DNA of 48,325 nt from Hondaea fermentalgiana (Eukaryota; Sar; Bigyra; Thraustochytrida; Thraustochytriidae). Of this stretch, positions 47,881 to 48,325 are shown piece after piece. How positions within the stretch are numbered: position 1 is the first letter of the stretch; each line of letters begins with the position of its first letter. Under the pieces are notes generated by a model that was not told the origin of the DNA, did no database searches, and saw only the letters and a list, made by a program, of their open reading frames with translations. The stretch spans positions 161,299 to 209,623 of the forward strand of contig NPFB01000008.1 of the NCBI GenBank assembly GCA_014084085.1. The letters run 5' to 3'. A program made the position numbers and the translations under genes.

Positions 47881-47920
<40 letters not shown>

Positions 47921-48325
47921 CCAGCAGGCAGTCAAGGCCGCAGTGCCACGGGAGCGCGCCGCGGTCGGGTCTGTTTGCGTTCCGCTGCCGAAAAGGACGA
48001 GCTTGCTTCGTTCTCCTCCTCCTCGTGCCACGTGAGTTGCCCAAGACGACGGCGAGGCGACGGGCGCGCACAACGGGCGCGGGCGCGGTCTTCGCTCGCC
48101 TGGCGCAGACGCAGGGCGCGCGCGCAGTCAGGCCGCCGGCCCTCGCGTCCCGGCTGCTCCAGTGTCGCGAGATCCGGCGAGCGAGGGGGATCGAGCCGCG
48201 CGAATCCGCGAGTTCGAAATCCTCGATCCCAAGCACACGCGCAGACACCCCGCGCGCGAGCTCGACGCCCGCGGGCGGCGGCGGGCGAGGGAAAAGGGGC
48301 GCGCGCGTCTCGGCGGCGGGCCGGC
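47792..48325 (-). other. 5' flank of the PARP gene
   Basis: 534 bp of GC-rich sequence ending in G/C homopolymer-like text at the window edge. It contains the (CAGG)10 microsatellite. Open frames here (for example 47835-48248 minus) are compositionally biased by the repeat (CLPACLPA runs) and not credible. Confidence 0.45.
47881..47920 (+). repeat. (CAGG)10 tetranucleotide microsatellite
   Basis: Ten perfect CAGG units, about 90 bp upstream of the PARP gene's ATG, with imperfect CAGG/CCAGCAGG copies on both sides. Likely length-polymorphic; in the 5' UTR or promoter of the PARP gene. Confidence 0.95.

Noticed and set aside
1..48325. tRNA or rRNA genes
   Set aside because: I looked in the intergenic regions for a GGTTCGA-type B-box with matching arms and for rRNA-like blocks and found none; a tRNAscan-SE run would settle it.

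Overview
This is eukaryotic nuclear DNA. It is gene-dense and intron-poor, with very long single-exon genes: open frames of 14 kb, 10.7 kb and 6.7 kb run uninterrupted. It encodes enzymes of the endoplasmic reticulum and Golgi, poly(ADP-ribose) polymerase, cadherin and IPT/TIG ectodomains, and a PTSYPTxSPT-type Thr/Pro-rich stalk. That combination best fits a stramenopile, most likely a labyrinthulomycete (thraustochytrid such as Aurantiochytrium, Schizochytrium or Hondaea). The taxon is an inference from style and content, not a proven identity. I saw no rRNA, tRNA, CRISPR array, transposon or viral gene.

Layout: (1) 102-3215 (+), secreted GH114-type glycoside hydrolase with a huge PTSYPT repeat stalk. 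(2) 3254-5749 (-), twin-ATPase ABCF protein, converging on gene 1 with only 38 bp between the stop codons. (3) 7150-8904 (+), GT13 N-acetylglucosaminyltransferase I (MGAT1-like). (4) 9659-23713 (+), a 4,684-residue membrane receptor: Cys-rich repeats, about 9 cadherin repeats, about 13 IPT/TIG domains, a polytopic membrane region, an IQ motif and a very long charged coiled coil. (5) 23824-24222 (+), a doubtful small PAN/Apple-like frame. (6) 24292-30942 (-), a 2,216-residue LRR plus helical-repeat protein with PH-like segments. (7) 31987-33405 (+), ALG2 mannosyltransferase. (8) 33798-37044 (+), an armadillo-repeat protein for which I infer a first exon and a 211-bp GT-AG intron. (9) 37127-47791 (-), a 3,554-residue ankyrin-SAM-WGR-PARP protein, 82 bp from the end of gene 8.

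The genes do not form an operon-like pathway. Two themes recur. One is N-glycosylation: ALG2 acts early at the ER and MGAT1 starts complex glycans in the Golgi. The other is cell-surface or secreted architecture: the GH114 protein and the giant receptor. The most unusual items are the hybrid PARP (tankyrase-like front, PARP1/2-like back, with about 128 extra residues between the conserved catalytic Tyr and Glu) and the giant cadherin/IPT receptor. Intergenic regions are rich in microsatellites, palindromes and low-complexity tracts. Several long frames begin at GTG codons; because this is a eukaryote I moved those starts to the first ATG, or to a spliced ATG.
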